Positions 32,297 through 33,660 of a stretch of 33,660 nt of DNA are shown here, piece after piece. The translations under genes and the position numbers were made by a program. The DNA comes from Acidimicrobiia bacterium (GTDB lineage: Bacteria > Actinomycetota > Acidimicrobiia > Spongiisociales > UBA5794), in the NCBI GenBank assembly GCA_030065575.1, contig JASJDZ010000023.1:1-33660 (forward strand). Reading direction: 5' to 3'. Positions within the stretch are counted from its first letter, which is position 1. Every line of letters starts with the position of its first letter. The notes below the pieces were generated by a model that made no database searches, was not told where the DNA came from, and saw only the letters and a program-made list of their open reading frames with translations.

Positions 32297-33660
32297 ATGA
32301 CCCGCCGCATAGCTTCGATCCTTGCGCTGCTGCTGCTGGCCGGCGCCTGTTCATCGCCGGAATCGGCCACCGTCGACACAACCCTGACTGAGCCGACGGC
32401 AACATCGACCACTACCACCGCCCCGCCAACCACCACCACAACAACTACGACGACAACAGCGACGCCAACACCAGCTGAGGCCTTGGTGGGCGTTGGTGAC
32501 AGCCTCTATCCCGACCTGGGCAACCGCGGCTACGACGTAGGGCACTACACGGTCGACCTCACCTACGACCCGGATACGAACGAGCTGAACGCACAGGTTC
32601 AGATTGAGGCCACCGCAACGGCAACTCTGCAGGGTATCGGCCTCGACTTCATCGGCTTCGAAGTGACCAAGGTCGAGATCGGCGGAGAGACGGTGCCCTT
32701 CACCCGGACAGACGACAAACTGCTCGTCGAGTCGCCGCAGGTCATAGCTATCGGCGAGAGCTTCACGACAACAGTGACGTACCGGGGCGAGCCGGCACCG
32801 TTCAACTCACAGGCGATCCCGCTTGAAATGGGCTGGCTCACCGACCAATCCGGGGTGTCATACGTGGTAGCCGAGCCCGATGCGGGCCGGTCGTGGCTGC
32901 CCGTCAACGACCACCCTCTCGATAAGGCGACGTATACGTTCATGATCACGGTTCCCGACCCGCTGGTGGCTGCCGCCAATGGGATTCTGGTCGAGACGAT
33001 CACCGACCTCGGCTGGGCAACCTGGGTCTGGGAGTCGCAATCGCCGATGGCGTCCTACCTGGCGACGGTTGTCATTGGAGACCTCGAGATCGTCCCCGAC
33101 GACGGCTCCACCGCTCGTGCCGGCGTTCCAATTCGGAACGTGATTCCCGACGACCTCTCGGCTGGCTCGTTGGCAACGCTTCAACTGCACGGCGAGATGG
33201 TCGAGTTCTTCGAGACCGTCTTCGGGCCCTACCCGTTCGAGGCATACGGTCTCGCCGTCGTCGACGGCTTTGCAGCAGCACTCGAGAACCAGACGCTTTC
33301 CATCTTTGGGCGCTTCTTCGTTGACAGCCCTCAGTTCTTCGAGACGGTCATGGTTCACGAGCTTGCCCACCAATGGTTCGGCAACAGCGTCAGCCCTGCC
33401 GACTGGGGAGACATATGGCTCAACGAAGGCTTCGCCACCTACGCCGAATGGCTCTGGCTGGAGCACCAACGGGGTGAAGCCGCCATGCTGGCAACGATCC
33501 GGGGCGAACGGAATCGCATGGCGTTGTCCCCGCTCCCACCCCCCGGATCGCCTCCTGCCAACGATCTGTTCAATGCGAGCGTCTACATACGTGGCGGCCT
33601 CGTGCTTCATGCCCTCCGCACAACGGTGGGTGACGAGGTGTTCTTCGAGATCCTTCTGAG
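32297..33660 (+). CDS. M1-family metallopeptidase lipoprotein (cut by window end)
   Basis: The first 454 residues of a secreted zinc aminopeptidase-like protein; the frame is still open at the window edge. A lipoprotein signal ends in LLAGAC (Cys18), followed by a Thr-rich linker (about 27-55) and the M1 N-terminal beta domain starting at GYDVGHYTVDLTYD. The zinc site is complete: His354, His358 in HELAHQWFG and Glu377 in NEGFATYAEW. The exopeptidase GxMEN motif reads AALEN, so the residue pattern is relaxed. It probably trims peptides outside the cell. The start is the ATG directly before the signal peptide; it has no ribosome site and may be leaderless. Confidence 0.9.
   Translation, partial: MTRRIASILALLLLAGACSSPESATVDTTLTEPTATSTTTTAPPTTTTTTTTTTATPTPAEALVGVGDSLYPDLGNRGYDVGHYTVDLTYDPDTNELNAQVQIEATATATLQGIGLDFIGFEVTKVEIGGETVPFTRTDDKLLVESPQVIAIGESFTTTVTYRGEPAPFNSQAIPLEMGWLTDQSGVSYVVAEPDAGRSWLPVNDHPLDKATYTFMITVPDPLVAAANGILVETITDLGWATWVWESQSPMASYLATVVIGDLEIVPDDGSTARAGVPIRNVIPDDLSAGSLATLQLHGEMVEFFETVFGPYPFEAYGLAVVDGFAAALENQTLSIFGRFFVDSPQFFETVMVHELAHQWFGNSVSPADWGDIWLNEGFATYAEWLWLEHQRGEAAMLATIRGERNRMALSPLPPPGSPPANDLFNASVYIRGGLVLHALRTTVGDEVFFEILL

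Noticed and set aside
32390-32470. Microsatellite-like ACC/ACA/ACG repeats
   Set aside because: They encode the Thr-rich linker of the peptidase lipoprotein; varied codons show a protein-level feature rather than a DNA repeat.
1-33660. Defence island, prophage, transposon, CRISPR or secondary metabolite cluster
   Set aside because: No such genes, repeats or composition changes are visible; the gene content is housekeeping plus conserved unknowns.

Overview
The window is high-GC bacterial chromosome with about 37 protein genes packed almost end to end. The gene families (DUF3040, F420-type LLM oxidoreductase, MoxR/DUF58/transglutaminase set, double-CxxC small protein, ArsA-HSP20 ATPase next to an SRPBCC protein) and frequent GTG/TTG starts point to Actinomycetota. 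The Thr-rich linkers after the lipoprotein cysteines suggest the class Acidimicrobiia, but that is inference without a 16S gene or tree. No rRNA, tRNA, CRISPR array, insertion sequence or prophage was seen. All stretches without a gene are far shorter than 300 bases; the longest, between 25988 and 26233, holds the ilvB promoter and attenuator.

Layout. 74-4613 (+): MoxR ATPase, DUF58 protein and membrane transglutaminase, overlapping. 4620-6787 (-): MerR-type regulator, DUF3040 membrane protein, DNA polymerase IV. 6836-9063 (+): histidine phosphatase, cupredoxin-like lipoprotein and two membrane proteins. 9129-13404 (-): type II fatty acid synthesis operon fabD-fabH-fabG-acpP-fabF. 13483-14145 (+): anchored protein with an HExxH motif. 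14150-22723 (-): a long one-way run with queG, a small membrane protein, metallophosphoesterase, methyltransferase, SRPBCC protein, ArsA-like ATPase, a 67-residue protein, ROK kinase, DUF1232 protein, AlaC-type aminotransferase and threonine aldolase. 22784-25987: YczE-type membrane protein, double-CxxC protein, LLM oxidoreductase and NYN/coiled-coil protein. 26047-32246 (+): branched-chain amino acid operon ilvB-ilvN-ilvC-leuA-leuB. 32297 to the window end (+): secreted M1-type metallopeptidase lipoprotein, cut by the edge.

How it works together. The ilv-leu block turns pyruvate into dihydroxyisovalerate (IlvBN, IlvC) and then carries 2-ketoisovalerate toward leucine (LeuA, LeuB); ilvD, ilvE and leuCD are not here. 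It appears to carry two separate amino-acid-sensing leaders. One lies before ilvB: a 12-residue peptide with Leu-Val-Leu-Ile codons, a hairpin and an intrinsic terminator. The other lies before leuA: a 16-residue peptide with three Leu codons that starts on the ilvC stop codon and is followed by a long hairpin. The fab block supplies the malonyl loading, initiation, first reduction, carrier and elongation steps of fatty acid synthesis.

Most of the window is housekeeping and I see no defence or mobile system. The best leads are the twin leaders, the SRPBCC-ArsA-small protein-ROK cluster of unknown role, the HEDGH protein at 13483, a cupredoxin-like lipoprotein apparently without copper ligands, possible leaderless promoters and a tandem double hairpin at a convergent junction.
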